Of a stretch of DNA of 64,000 nucleotides, positions 53,475 to 62,275 are shown piece after piece. The position numbers were made by a program, and so were the translations under genes. Under the pieces are notes generated by a model. That model searched no databases. It was not told the origin of the DNA and saw only the letters and a program-made list of their open reading frames with translations. The DNA comes from an uncultured Muribaculaceae bacterium (GTDB taxonomy: Bacteria; Bacteroidota; Bacteroidia; Bacteroidales; Muribaculaceae), in assembly GCA_910586565.1 (NCBI GenBank), contig CAJUIT010000004.1, positions 102,278 through 166,277 on the forward strand. The letters run 5' to 3'. The first letter of the stretch is position 1; every line of letters begins with the position of its first letter.

Positions 53475-53512
53475 GATTATAAATATTCCGTTCTTCGCGG
53501 ATGTTCAAATTT

Positions 53513-55609
53513 TTATTCATCGGAGGATTCGGATTCCTTCTGTTTCTTTCCGGGAACCGGGGGAATATCGGCGGGAGGTGTAACCTCGGTTGCCTCAACA
53601 TCCTCAACTGCGGGGGCTTCAGCATCGTTCGCCTTTTCATCCTTTGCCGCGGCTCCATTCTTTTCGGCCGACTGCTGGGCTGCAAGAATCTCGTCGGTGC
53701 GCGACACCCATTTGCGTTTACCGAAAATCTGTTCCACATCCTCGGTGAATATCACCTCACGCGAATAGAGCACATCGGCAAGTTTGTTGTGCCCCTCGGC
53801 ATACTGGCGAAGAATGGCTTTGGCACGCTCATATTGTTCGTTGACAATGCGCGAAACTTCCTCATCAATCATGCGGGCACGGTCCTCGCTGTAGGGTTTG
53901 GAGAATCCGTAGCTTTGGCCGGTGGAATCGTAATAAGAGAGGTTGGGAAGGCGGTCGCTCATGCCGTAGTACACTACCATAGCGTAGGCCTGTTTGGTGA
54001 CGCGTTCAAGGTCGTTGGCAGCCCCGGTGGATATGCGACCGAGGAAAAGTTCTTCGGCGGCGCGACCACCCAAAGTGGAGCACATTTCATCGAGCAATGC
54101 CTGGGCGGGGGTAATCTGGCGCTCTTCGGGAAGATACCATGCGGCGCCTAAAGCCTTGCCACGCGGAACGATAGTCACCTTAATCAGCGGATTGGCATAG
54201 CGCAGATTCCACGACACGGTGGCATGGCCGGCCTCGTGGCATGCGATGGCTTTCTTCTCTTCGGCAGTGGTAATTTTTGAGCGTTTTTCCAAACCGCCGA
54301 TAATGCGGTCGACAGCGTCGATGAAATCCTGACGTTGCACAACATCCTTGTTGTGACGGGCTGCGATGAGGGCGGCCTCGTTGCACACGTTGGCGATGTC
54401 GGCACCAGAGAAGCCGGGGGTCTGACGGGCAAGAAGGTCGATATCGACCGACTCATCGGTTTTAATCCCCTTGAGGTGCACTTTGAAAATCTCAACGCGG
54501 TCGTTGAGTTCGGGAAGTTCAACATAAATCTGACGGTCGAAACGTCCGGCGCGTAACAGAGCCTTGTCGAGAATGTCGGCACGGTTGGTGGCAGCGAGGA
54601 TTATCACACCGCTGTTTGTTCCGAAGCCGTCCATTTCGGTAAGGAGCTGATTCAGCGTATTTTCGCGCTCGTCGTTAGCTCCCATGTTGGGATTTTTGCC
54701 ACGGGCACGACCCACGGCATCAATTTCGTCGATAAACACGATGCAGGGCGATTTTTCCTTGGCTTTCTGGAAAAGGTCGCGCACTCGCGAAGCACCCACA
54801 CCCACAAACATCTCCACGAAGTCGGAACCCGACATTGAGAAGAATGGCACGTTGGCCTCACCGGCAACAGCCTTGGCAAGGAGGGTCTTACCGGTTCCGG
54901 GAGGGCCTACGAGGAGCGCTCCCTTGGGGATTTTTCCGCCGAGGTTGGTGTAGCGCTGCGGATTCTTAAGGAATTCCACAATCTCCTCAATCTCGGTTTT
55001 AGCTTCCGACAGTCCGGCAACATCCTTGAATGTCACCTTCATGGCGTTATCCTTGTCGAAAACCTGTGCTTTCGATTTGCCCACGCTGAACACTCCGCCG
55101 GCACCGCCGTCGCGGTTAGTCATGCGACGCATGATAATAAACCAGAATGCGATGAGCAGAATGATGGGGCCGAACGTCCAAAGGAAGGAGGTGAAGTCGC
55201 TCCCTTCATCATAGTCGACCGGACCGGAATAGATATCCGACTGTTTCCAATAATCAATTTTGCGGGCAAATTCATCAGTCGAAGGCAATGTGGTTGTTAT
55301 GCTGGTCACACCACCATCTTTAATCTGACTCTGAGGGAAAATAGCTTTGGCAAGCGAATCGGAAAGCTGCGCCTCGGCCATCCCCTTCTTTTTGTCGACT
55401 ATGATTTTGGTAATGCCGTGATTGCCGGCATTGATGGAATCGGTTATATAGTTTTCAAATTCAGAATAGGATACTTTCTTCGTCACCGTGTTGTCGTCGA
55501 GATAGAGCATCCCGAAAAGGAACAGCAGCACGAAAGCATACATCCAGTAGAGACTGAATTTTATCACGGGGCGTTTTTTATTTCCGCCGGTAGGCTTTAA
55601 ATCGGCCAT
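53513..55609 (-). CDS. ftsH: ATP-dependent zinc metalloprotease FtsH
   Basis: This membrane-bound AAA protease degrades misfolded membrane proteins and regulators. The 698-residue protein has TM1 (about 19-38), TM2 (about 142-161), Walker A GPPGTGKT (235-242), the SRH (NRADILDKALLRAGRFDRQ), and the zinc site HEAGH with its distal Asp. The C-terminal tail is low-complexity and acidic. rsfS lies 93 bases upstream on the same strand with a clear promoter before it. Confidence 0.97.
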   Translation of the reverse strand: MADLKPTGGNKKRPVIKFSLYWMYAFVLLFLFGMLYLDDNTVTKKVSYSEFENYITDSINAGNHGITKIIVDKKKGMAEAQLSDSLAKAIFPQSQIKDGGVTSITTTLPSTDEFARKIDYWKQSDIYSGPVDYDEGSDFTSFLWTFGPIILLIAFWFIIMRRMTNRDGGAGGVFSVGKSKAQVFDKDNAMKVTFKDVAGLSEAKTEIEEIVEFLKNPQRYTNLGGKIPKGALLVGPPGTGKTLLAKAVAGEANVPFFSMSGSDFVEMFVGVGASRVRDLFQKAKEKSPCIVFIDEIDAVGRARGKNPNMGANDERENTLNQLLTEMDGFGTNSGVIILAATNRADILDKALLRAGRFDRQIYVELPELNDRVEIFKVHLKGIKTDESVDIDLLARQTPGFSGADIANVCNEAALIAARHNKDVVQRQDFIDAVDRIIGGLEKRSKITTAEEKKAIACHEAGHATVSWNLRYANPLIKVTIVPRGKALGAAWYLPEERQITPAQALLDEMCSTLGGRAAEELFLGRISTGAANDLERVTKQAYAMVVYYGMSDRLPNLSYYDSTGQSYGFSKPYSEDRARMIDEEVSRIVNEQYERAKAILRQYAEGHNKLADVLYSREVIFTEDVEQIFGKRKWVSRTDEILAAQQSAEKNGAAAKDEKANDAEAPAVEDVEATEVTPPADIPPVPGKKQKESESSDE

Positions 55610-55702
55610 AATTTATTCGATGATATTTGATAGGCAGCTGTTCACCTAAAAAAACAGCTACGAAATTTTATTAAATGTGATGAGTTGAGAGGTATCGGCT
55701 TG

Positions 55703-56095
55703 TCAGTCGAGATCGGGAACGAGCTCAATTTTGGCATCGTTCCAAAGCTCCTCAAGATTATACATCAACCGGGCATCGGGAACAAACACGTGAACCAATG
55801 TTGTGCCGTAGTCAATAACAATCCACTGCGAATTGCGGTAGCCGTCGTAATTGTAGGGTTTCACACGGGCTTTCTCAAGCAGAGAGTCGCGCACGCTGTC
55901 GGCGATTGCGGCAACCTGCTGAGGTGTGCGCCCTTCGCACACGATAAATTCGGGAGCGGGAGCCGATTCAATTTCGGAGAGGTCGACAATCGAGATAGCC
56001 TTCCCTTTCTTATCTTGGATGGCGTCAATTATCAAATTACGCATCAGCTTATCGTCAATTACAGGATTCGAGGTTGTAGGATTCTGTTCTGTCAT
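55703..56095 (-). CDS. rsfS: Ribosome silencing factor RsfS
   Basis: RsfS binds uL14 of the large subunit and blocks subunit joining when nutrients are scarce. The 130-residue protein has the family motifs VDLSEIESAPAPEFIVCEG and WIVIDYGTTLVHVFVPDAR. It precedes ftsH on the same strand. A promoter at 56211-56240 probably serves both genes. Confidence 0.94.
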   Translation of the reverse strand: MTEQNPTTSNPVIDDKLMRNLIIDAIQDKKGKAISIVDLSEIESAPAPEFIVCEGRTPQQVAAIADSVRDSLLEKARVKPYNYDGYRNSQWIVIDYGTTLVHVFVPDARLMYNLEELWNDAKIELVPDLD

Positions 56096-56210
56096 CAGTT
56101 ATAGTTTTCAGTTATCGGCAACTCAACTTTTAATCGGAGTCACCGGAGGCTTTTTCAATTTATCTGCGGAGATTATGGTTAGCTCCGCCGATTCAATGGT
56201 TTTTAACGTA

Positions 56211-56240
56211 CAAAGTTAACTAAATTTCCGTTATGGCAAT
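56211..56240 (-). promoter_or_regulatory. Bacteroidota-type promoter of rsfS-ftsH
   Basis: On the minus strand ATTG (56240-56237), an 18-base spacer and TAACTTTG (56218-56211) fit the consensus. The leader before rsfS would be about 110 bases. Confidence 0.6.
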
Positions 56241-56343
56241 CACCACCATCGGGCCGACTGCTCTACATTGTAACAAATCAAATGCCAAAAAGTAGGAAAT
56301 GAGGTGAAGAAATGTAAAAACACCCTCTTCACAAGGTGCCTTC

Positions 56344-57597
56344 TCACTCAAATCTCATGACTTTCGAGGGTGAAACGCGGCCTATAATGCCGGCAGGCAC
56401 AATCATCAGGAGGAAAGCCAGCACCAGCACCGACACATTGAGAATGAGCCAATGCCACAGCGACAACTCAACAGGCACATAGCTGAGATAGTAGGATTGC
56501 GGATTCAGCGGCACGATATGCCATAATTTCTGAATGGCAATCAATCCCAATCCCGCGACATTGCCAATGAGTATGCCCCACAGGGTGACACGACAGCCAA
56601 GACGCAGGAAAATGCCGGTAATCTGCCGGTCGGTGGCTCCAAGAGCTTTAAGAATCCCTATCATTCTGATGCGCTGCAAAATAAGGATAATCACACACGA
56701 AACAAGCATGAAACCGCACACGCAACCCATCAACACCATGATAACAACAATGTTGGTGTCGAGCATGGCGAGCCAGTTGAAATAAACCGCACCCGACGAA
56801 AACACCGTAACGGCGGCGTAGGGAACCGGAATGCGTGAAGCCGCATAGGCGGCATTGAGATGAAACTGCAGCCGCTCGGCCAACGGCGTGATGAGGTCTT
56901 CATCGACATCGCGCAATTCGATGCGCCACCCCTCATCGGGCTCAAGCCGCAGCATTTTCTCAAACTGTGCCCGCGGAGCGTAAGCCACCAGATTGTCATA
57001 CTCGCTGAAATTGCTGCAATACACCCCTTTGACAGTGAATTTGCGGGGGCGCACAGTCTCACCGATAAAGAAATTTGCACCAACCTTGTCGCCAATGTGC
57101 AACTGAAGTTTGTCGGCAACCGACTGCGAAACCACAATTCCTGAGGGGTCGGTCTCATCGGGCAACTCCCCTTCAATCAGGTTTCCACGTTCAAACGCCC
57201 AGTCATAGCTGCTGTCAAAAGCCTTGAACGTCAGCCCCATGAAATCATTGTCGGTTTTAAGCATTCCCGGAGTGGAGATTACCAGCGACACCCGAGGCTT
57301 CGCGCCCACATCGTCGGCAACGGCCGAAATCAGCGCTTGCATGGAGCTATTGAGTGTGGCACGGTCATCGTCGGGAGCGCCATATCCGCCAAGCGGATAG
57401 ATTGCCACCTCGGCATCAAACCCCATGATTTTGTGTTTGATTTCATTCTTGAAGCCACACACCACCGCCACGGCAAGCAGCATAACGAGCAACGACAAGG
57501 CCACCCCTCCCACAGCAACCGCTATGGCAGGAGCCCAACGCCCGCGGGCTTCACCCCGCAACGACAATCTGCTGCTTACAAACGAACCTATCGACAT
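56344..57597 (-). CDS. LolC/E-like ABC permease (FtsX fold)
   Basis: I start at ATG 57597 (MSIGSFVSSRLSL); the longer frame from 57783 crosses the promoter. The protein then has 417 residues: one membrane helix near 30-50, a large periplasmic domain, and three membrane helices in the last 150 residues, the layout of FtsX/LolC/LolE. The N-terminal SRLSLR and the C-terminal SPSKVMRFE are typical. It probably forms part of the lipoprotein-release ABC transporter; the ATPase LolD is not in the window. Confidence 0.88.
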   Translation of the reverse strand: MSIGSFVSSRLSLRGEARGRWAPAIAVAVGGVALSLLVMLLAVAVVCGFKNEIKHKIMGFDAEVAIYPLGGYGAPDDDRATLNSSMQALISAVADDVGAKPRVSLVISTPGMLKTDNDFMGLTFKAFDSSYDWAFERGNLIEGELPDETDPSGIVVSQSVADKLQLHIGDKVGANFFIGETVRPRKFTVKGVYCSNFSEYDNLVAYAPRAQFEKMLRLEPDEGWRIELRDVDEDLITPLAERLQFHLNAAYAASRIPVPYAAVTVFSSGAVYFNWLAMLDTNIVVIMVLMGCVCGFMLVSCVIILILQRIRMIGILKALGATDRQITGIFLRLGCRVTLWGILIGNVAGLGLIAIQKLWHIVPLNPQSYYLSYVPVELSLWHWLILNVSVLVLAFLLMIVPAGIIGRVSPSKVMRFE

Positions 57598-57675
57598 GCG
57601 CCGTTCTGAGTTTCTTTCACCGGAAATGCGACAGCCTGCGGCTCTCACATATCCCTGAATGGCAAATTTATTGCA

Positions 57676-57707
57676 CAAAGCTACGAATATTTGAGCGTCT
57701 TTACAAA
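57676..57707 (-). promoter_or_regulatory. Bacteroidota-type promoter of the LolC/E-like gene
   Basis: On the minus strand TTTG (57707-57704), a 20-base spacer and TAGCTTTG (57683-57676) match the -33/-7 consensus exactly. It lies about 80 bases before the ATG at 57597 and supports that start. Confidence 0.75.
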
Positions 57708-57888
57708 AACCATTCACCCCCTTTGCGGTGTTATAGAGGTAAACTTTGCTCAATGACCAAGGCTGCGCACCCGCAGTGCACACCTTGCGAATACTTAATT
57801 CAACTATTATTTGCTCACCACATCGTGAATCGGGAAAACGGGGTTCACAGCCCGTCAGTCACCGGTTCCGCTTACAAACAAAAGGGAT

Positions 57889-58884
57889 ATGAAACACCGC
57901 ATCACACACTCTAACTGCATCCGGTCGGCCTCTGTGGTCGGCATGTTCTGCGCCTCACTTCTGGCATCGGCATCAACCGAAACCAAAACCGAGATGCCCG
58001 ACTCGATTGCTGCGTCAACTGAGTCAACCGAGATTATCGCCGATGAACTGCTGGTGAAGAGCACCCCCGTGGAGATACCCGAGGGTGACGAGGCCTCTAC
58101 CGAACTTATGGAATTTGCCACCTACACCCCGCCTGAAGCTCCGAAGCTCGACATTGAAAGCGCAGCAAGCGCCCGCGACACTCTCGCAATCATCTCGGGT
58201 TATCCGCGCTCAATCTACTCACAACCGCTGTCGTGGACAAAATCCGACCCCTGGTGGCACGGGATGTGGATTAACACCGCAGTGCTGTCGGGCGCGTTTC
58301 TCGGCACCCTGTTTGTTCTCGAAATGCTCCCTGAAGATGCCACGGCATGGAACCGAGCCGACATAAAGAACACGCCGTTCTACCAACGGTGGTTCGACAA
58401 CATTTTCAAACGAGGCCCTGAGTGGGACCACGACCTTTTCATCTTCAACTACGTGCTTCACCCCTACGCCGGAGCGGCCTACTTCATGTGCGCCCGCACC
58501 TGCGGCTTCAACTTCTGGCAGTCGATGCTCTACAGCGCCGCCATTTCCACTTTCGGATGGGAGTTCGGCATCGAGGCCTGCATGGAGCGCCCCTCCTATC
58601 AGGACCTTTTCATCACCCCGGTGCTCGGCAGCTTATTCGGCGAAGGGTTCTACCGGTTGAAACGTCTGCTGGTCAACAACAATTATGAGATATTCGGGTC
58701 GCAGATTTTAGGGCATATAGTAGCCTTCTTCCTCGACCCCGTGAATGAAGTTGTGGGGGCGCTGAGTCCCGGCACATGCCGCTCCATCGGCCCGGGCTGC
58801 CTCACTTCGCAGCCCCTGCTCATCCCCTCTCCCGGTGTGGGTTCATCGTCGGCGATAGGCTTCACCATCTCCGCAACATTCTAA
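57889..58884 (+). CDS. DUF3943 outer-envelope protein
   Basis: The protein has 331 residues. A signal peptide is followed by a Ser/Glu/Thr-rich linker to about residue 90 and then the DUF3943 domain: WNTAVLSGAF-like, PYAGAAYFMCARTCGFNFWQ and YQDLFITPVLGSLFGEG. The family is Bacteroidota/Proteobacteria-specific, thought to sit in the envelope; its role is unknown. It is divergent from the LolC/E-like gene and ends 18 bases before a palindromic element. Confidence 0.85.
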   Translation: MKHRITHSNCIRSASVVGMFCASLLASASTETKTEMPDSIAASTESTEIIADELLVKSTPVEIPEGDEASTELMEFATYTPPEAPKLDIESAASARDTLAIISGYPRSIYSQPLSWTKSDPWWHGMWINTAVLSGAFLGTLFVLEMLPEDATAWNRADIKNTPFYQRWFDNIFKRGPEWDHDLFIFNYVLHPYAGAAYFMCARTCGFNFWQSMLYSAAISTFGWEFGIEACMERPSYQDLFITPVLGSLFGEGFYRLKRLLVNNNYEIFGSQILGHIVAFFLDPVNEVVGALSPGTCRSIGPGCLTSQPLLIPSPGVGSSSAIGFTISATF

Positions 58885-58902
58885 TAGCAGATTCCCATAT
58901 AC

Positions 58903-59081
58903 GAGGCGGTGTGTCAAAATGAAATGACACACCGCCTTTTGGGTCTAAACGGGGAGGATGCTGTCAGAATGATTTGGATGGTAGGAGCTTGTGGGTGAGG
59001 TCTATGGGAGCGTACTAAGGTACGTGACCGAGACCGAATCCCGCAAGTGACGACCCGGACGAGCCATTATGACACACCCTC
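58903..59081. mobile_element. MITE-like element with 4-base target duplication, 179 bases
   Basis: The left end GAGGCGGTGTGTCAAAATGA and the right end (minus strand) GAGGGTGTGTCATAATGG are inverted repeats with a 2-base gap. ATAC flanks both ends (58899-58902 and 59082-59085), a likely target-site duplication. No transposase. Inside is a long imperfect hairpin whose tip on the minus strand (59029-59006) reads TCACGTACCTTAGTACGCTC. The left end itself is a hairpin (58904-58937). The element ends right at the stop of the leftward M16 gene. Confidence 0.7.
58904..58937. terminator. Hairpin after the DUF3943 gene (left end of the mobile element)
   Basis: Arms AGGCGGTGTGTCA (58904-58916) and TGACACACCGCCT (58925-58937) pair perfectly with an 8-base loop (AAATGAAA), and TTT follows. 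It is 19 bases after the DUF3943 stop and probably ends that transcript. Confidence 0.75.
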
Positions 59082-59085
59082 ATAC

Positions 59086-60414
59086 TCAAATCGAAGCCGG
59101 ATTACCGGCAAGTGCTGTCAGCCGAGGTGCCGATGCCAAATGTCGGGCCGCACACTCCATCACATTCTCGGGCGTGAGGGCGGCAAGCTCATTCACCTGA
59201 TGCATGAAATAGTCGGTTGGGAGCTTAAAACTGTCGAGAACGCGCTGATAATCTATGATGGAGAATGGCGAATCGAGCATTGAAGCCAATCCGCTCATCA
59301 CCGTGCTTTTCACTATTTCGAGTTCCTGAGGCTCCATCGGTTCGGTTGCGATACGCCCTATTTCATTAGAAATCTCATTGAGAACAGCTTCGGCATAACG
59401 GTTGTCGGTCTGGCAAGTTATCGACACATGTGCCTCCTCGGGTAAGGAGGTGAGACCGGCATTAATGCCGTAGGTGTACCCCTTATCCTCACGGATGTTC
59501 GACATGAGGCGGCTCCCGAAATATCCACCGAGGGCAAACACCACATATCGCAGTCGCTCGTAATCTGGGTGGGTGCGCGGAACAGCCGGCAATGACATTC
59601 TCACCGCCGTCTGCATCGAAGATTCATCGCGGTAAACCTGCAAATCCGATGCTACGGGAGTGACCAACGTTTTCTCTGCAAGCAGAACATCGGCCGAGGC
59701 TTGAGTGTCAAACCTGTAGCTTTCAGCCATTTTCACCACGGCATCCATTACGTTTGAATCGAGCGCACCTGCCAAATAAACCGTCGGACGGCACGATGAC
59801 AGTAACGCGGCGTGGAGATTGACAAGGTCGGCACGCTCCACCGCCGCCAATTTTTCGGGAGTGAGAACACGCGCCAACGGATGGTCGGCACCATAGAGCA
59901 TTTGTCGGCCGAGTTCGGAAGCACGGGTGGCCACTTTCCGCCGGTTGAGCCCGCATTCCGACGCCTCCTTCTCCCTTATCCGTTCAAGGGCTTCGGCGGG
60001 AAATGCGGGAGCCGAGATGATGTCGCCCAACAGTGGCACAACATCGTTGACCGAACGGTTGAGCGAATAGAGGGTCACGGCGGTGCTGTGATTGCCTGTC
60101 TCCACCCTTATCCAAGCGCCGTTAAACTCAAAGATATCCGACACTTCGTTGCCGCTCAACGTTCCCGTTCCTTCAGTCAGCATCGCACGCAACAGATGCA
60201 GCGCCTCGGGAGTTTTAACATCGGCCATACCTATCGGCCACGACACCACTATCCTATTGACAGGCTGCAACCCGTGGTTGAGCGACACCAATTCAACACC
60301 GTTGGAGAGCGTGCACCGCTGAACTGGAGGGGGCGCCGGCACCTGCAACGGATGTGTGGGCGGTAGCACCGAGCGGTCGGGCATTCCCTGCATTTTCGCA
60401 ACCTCACTCATCAC
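59086..60414 (-). CDS. Inactive M16-family (insulinase-like) protein
   Basis: The protein has 442 residues with the two-lobed M16 fold. At the zinc site the normal HxxEH reads HLLRA (residues 73-77), so the catalytic Glu and second His are missing. The second-lobe Arg/Tyr pair (SNIREDKGYTYG) is kept. Such dead M16 subunits usually pair with an active partner, which is not in the window. There is no signal peptide. Its start overlaps the kdsB stop by four bases. Confidence 0.88.
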   Translation of the reverse strand: MMSEVAKMQGMPDRSVLPPTHPLQVPAPPPVQRCTLSNGVELVSLNHGLQPVNRIVVSWPIGMADVKTPEALHLLRAMLTEGTGTLSGNEVSDIFEFNGAWIRVETGNHSTAVTLYSLNRSVNDVVPLLGDIISAPAFPAEALERIREKEASECGLNRRKVATRASELGRQMLYGADHPLARVLTPEKLAAVERADLVNLHAALLSSCRPTVYLAGALDSNVMDAVVKMAESYRFDTQASADVLLAEKTLVTPVASDLQVYRDESSMQTAVRMSLPAVPRTHPDYERLRYVVFALGGYFGSRLMSNIREDKGYTYGINAGLTSLPEEAHVSITCQTDNRYAEAVLNEISNEIGRIATEPMEPQELEIVKSTVMSGLASMLDSPFSIIDYQRVLDSFKLPTDYFMHQVNELAALTPENVMECAARHLASAPRLTALAGNPASI

Positions 60415-61172
60415 AGGCGGGAATTGAGAGTTTCAAGATAGCGCTGGGCCGCTTCCAAATCGGCGGGGGTGTCGATTCCGATGGTGGGGCACTGCGAAAC
60501 TCCCACCTTGATTCGATAGCCATTCTGCAACCAGCGCAATTGTTCGAGCGATTCAGCCAACTCGAGCGACGACTGCGGCAATCGGGTGATTTCGCGCAGA
60601 ATGTCGGCACGGTAGGCATACATCCCTATGTGGGTGTAGAACTGATAGGTCGACGGCCATTTATCTTTTTCAACCCCGCGCAGATAGGGAATAACCGAGC
60701 GGCTGAACAGCAATGCGTTCATCTCCGAATCAAAAACAACTTTCGGGGAGTTGGGATTTTCGAGGGCCTCATAGCCAGCAGTAGCATCGAAGGGGCGCAC
60801 AAGCGTTGCTATGCCTGTTTCCTTGCTGTCGAAACATGCTTTTATCTGCTTGAGCTGCAGCGGGTCGATAAAGGGCTCATCACCTTGAATATTTATAACG
60901 ACATCGGCTTTTGAGCCAATGTTCTCGTAAGCCTCAAGGCAACGGTCGGTGCCGCTGCGATGGGAAGCCGATGTCATAACAACATTGCCGCCGAAAGCTT
61001 TCACAGCCGCCACGATGCGCTCGTCGTCGGTTGCTACCCACACATCATCGAGTTCTTCGGCCACACGGCGATAAACGCGCTCTATCATCGGCATGCCGCC
61101 GAGCATGGCAAGGGGCTTGCCGGGAAAACGGGTCGACGCATATCGCGCCGGAATAATTCCAATGAATGTCAT
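60411..61172 (-). CDS. kdsB: CMP-Kdo synthetase KdsB
   Basis: KdsB activates Kdo with CTP to CMP-Kdo for transfer to lipid A. The 253-residue protein has IPARYASTRFPGKPL at the start, MTSASHRSGTDRCLEA, NIQGDEPFI and HIGMYAYR, all typical. It is cytoplasmic. It overlaps the M16 gene by four bases, and the ThiE-like gene is 37 bases upstream on the same strand. kdsA is at 3899-4741. Confidence 0.96.
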   Translation of the reverse strand: MTFIGIIPARYASTRFPGKPLAMLGGMPMIERVYRRVAEELDDVWVATDDERIVAAVKAFGGNVVMTSASHRSGTDRCLEAYENIGSKADVVINIQGDEPFIDPLQLKQIKACFDSKETGIATLVRPFDATAGYEALENPNSPKVVFDSEMNALLFSRSVIPYLRGVEKDKWPSTYQFYTHIGMYAYRADILREITRLPQSSLELAESLEQLRWLQNGYRIKVGVSQCPTIGIDTPADLEAAQRYLETLNSRL

Positions 61173-61209
61173 TGTCTGACAGTAAGTATATTAAACGCTT
61201 TGATAAGTG

Positions 61210-61887
61210 TCACACATTCACGCTGTCGGCATCGGGATCGGATTCGTCGGCCAAGCCGTTGCCGAAACGCGCACGGTCGAGCACATCGACAATCCGCGCC
61301 GTTGCAGCTGCCGGATGTTCGGCCTCAGTGATAGCTGTTGACATGGCCACACCGGCGCATCCTGCCTCAAGAATGGCCGGAAGCACGGGCACGGGAAATT
61401 CGCCGCGTGCCACCAGATGGAAATCTATGCCGGCGGCGTTAAGGCGGCTGAACAGTTCGGCATATTTGTTGGCAACATCGAGGGGATTGTCGGCATCACC
61501 GCTACCTGTGAGAGCTACCATCACATAATCAACATCAAGCCCTTTAAGAGCGAGAATCTCGTCGGCCGAGGATACCTCAACACCGATAACGGCATGGGCT
61601 CCAAGACGCTCACGAGCCGCAGCAACGGTGGCACGGCTGCTGTCGCGAAGCACAACCCCATGCACTTTAAGTTCCTCAACAAGGTCAACATCATCCTCAA
61701 TCACCAGAAATGCATCGCACTCACGGCATTGAGGCATGATGGATTGGGCTATGTGGCGAAGACCCGGCTCGCGGTCGCCTGCAGCCTGCTGTGTGAGCTG
61801 AATCCAGCGGCATCCGCCTTCTATGGCCATGTTAACCTGCTCTTCAACAGAATAGCGGTTTGATTCAGCGGTTATAAATTGCAACAT
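61210..61887 (-). CDS. ThiE-like TIM-barrel protein with degenerate active site
   Basis: The protein has 225 residues and the ThiE/TenI barrel layout, and is normally annotated thiamine-phosphate synthase. The expected residues are missing: QLRxK reads QLTQQ (30-34), INDRxD reads IEDDVD (63-68), GVHLGQ reads GVVLRD (77-82), the GPxFxTxTK loop reads ALTGSGDAD (125-133), and the GGI phosphate loop reads RGEF (161-164). I infer a different reaction or a regulatory role. No other thi gene is nearby. A structured leader lies upstream (61922-61980). Confidence 0.7.
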   Translation of the reverse strand: MLQFITAESNRYSVEEQVNMAIEGGCRWIQLTQQAAGDREPGLRHIAQSIMPQCRECDAFLVIEDDVDLVEELKVHGVVLRDSSRATVAAARERLGAHAVIGVEVSSADEILALKGLDVDYVMVALTGSGDADNPLDVANKYAELFSRLNAAGIDFHLVARGEFPVPVLPAILEAGCAGVAMSTAITEAEHPAAATARIVDVLDRARFGNGLADESDPDADSVNV

Positions 61888-61921
61888 AATAATTCTGTTT
61901 TAATTTTGTTCCAAATGATTT

Positions 61922-61982
61922 GCAAGCGGCCGTCAATCGGCTTTGACGTTATGCACCCGATTATCAACGGCCTCTCGCTTAA
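61922..61982 (-). ncRNA. Structured leader hairpin of the ThiE-like gene
   Basis: The leader contains a three-part stem: AAGC/GCTT (61924-61927 with 61977-61980), GGCCGT/ACGGCC (61928-61933 with 61967-61972) and AATCGG/CCGATT (61935-61940 with 61957-61962), around a 16-base loop. It starts about 20 bases after the -7 box (62006-61999). It lacks the CUGAGA and ACCUGAUC boxes of the TPP riboswitch. Function is unknown. Confidence 0.5.
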
Positions 61983-62214
61983 GCTTTCATTGCTCATGCA
62001 AAGATAGCAATTAACAGCGAAAACGCACTCTTCGTGACAACAACTCTGCATGCTCCCCACTAAAATATAACAACGCCTAACAGCAATTTAATGAAATTTT
62101 ATTTTCAGTTCACAAACTATGTGGAGTCACTACCCAATCATAAGAGAACTTTTCCGCGTGACCGACCTTGAAGTTTTTATGATTTTATGCTATTAAACAT
62201 GGAAAAATATTTGG

Positions 62215-62238
62215 ATATATATATATATATATATATAT
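62215..62238. repeat. (AT)12 dinucleotide repeat
   Basis: Twelve AT units, about 180 bases before the membrane-anchored deiminase gene. Such tracts can change length by slippage and alter promoter spacing. Confidence 0.95.
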
Positions 62239-62275
62239 AAGTTTGCGCCAAATTTTTCAAAAAAAGAAAAACTAA

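Noticed and set aside
56301..56338. ACACCCTC sequence downstream of the LolC/E-like gene as another mobile-element end
   Set aside because: No matching inverted copy or target duplication nearby; a short GTGAAGA/TCTTCAC hairpin explains the site.
61888..62006. Possible TPP riboswitch before the ThiE-like gene
   Set aside because: Neither CTGAGA nor ACCTGATC is present; only an unrelated hairpin is seen.
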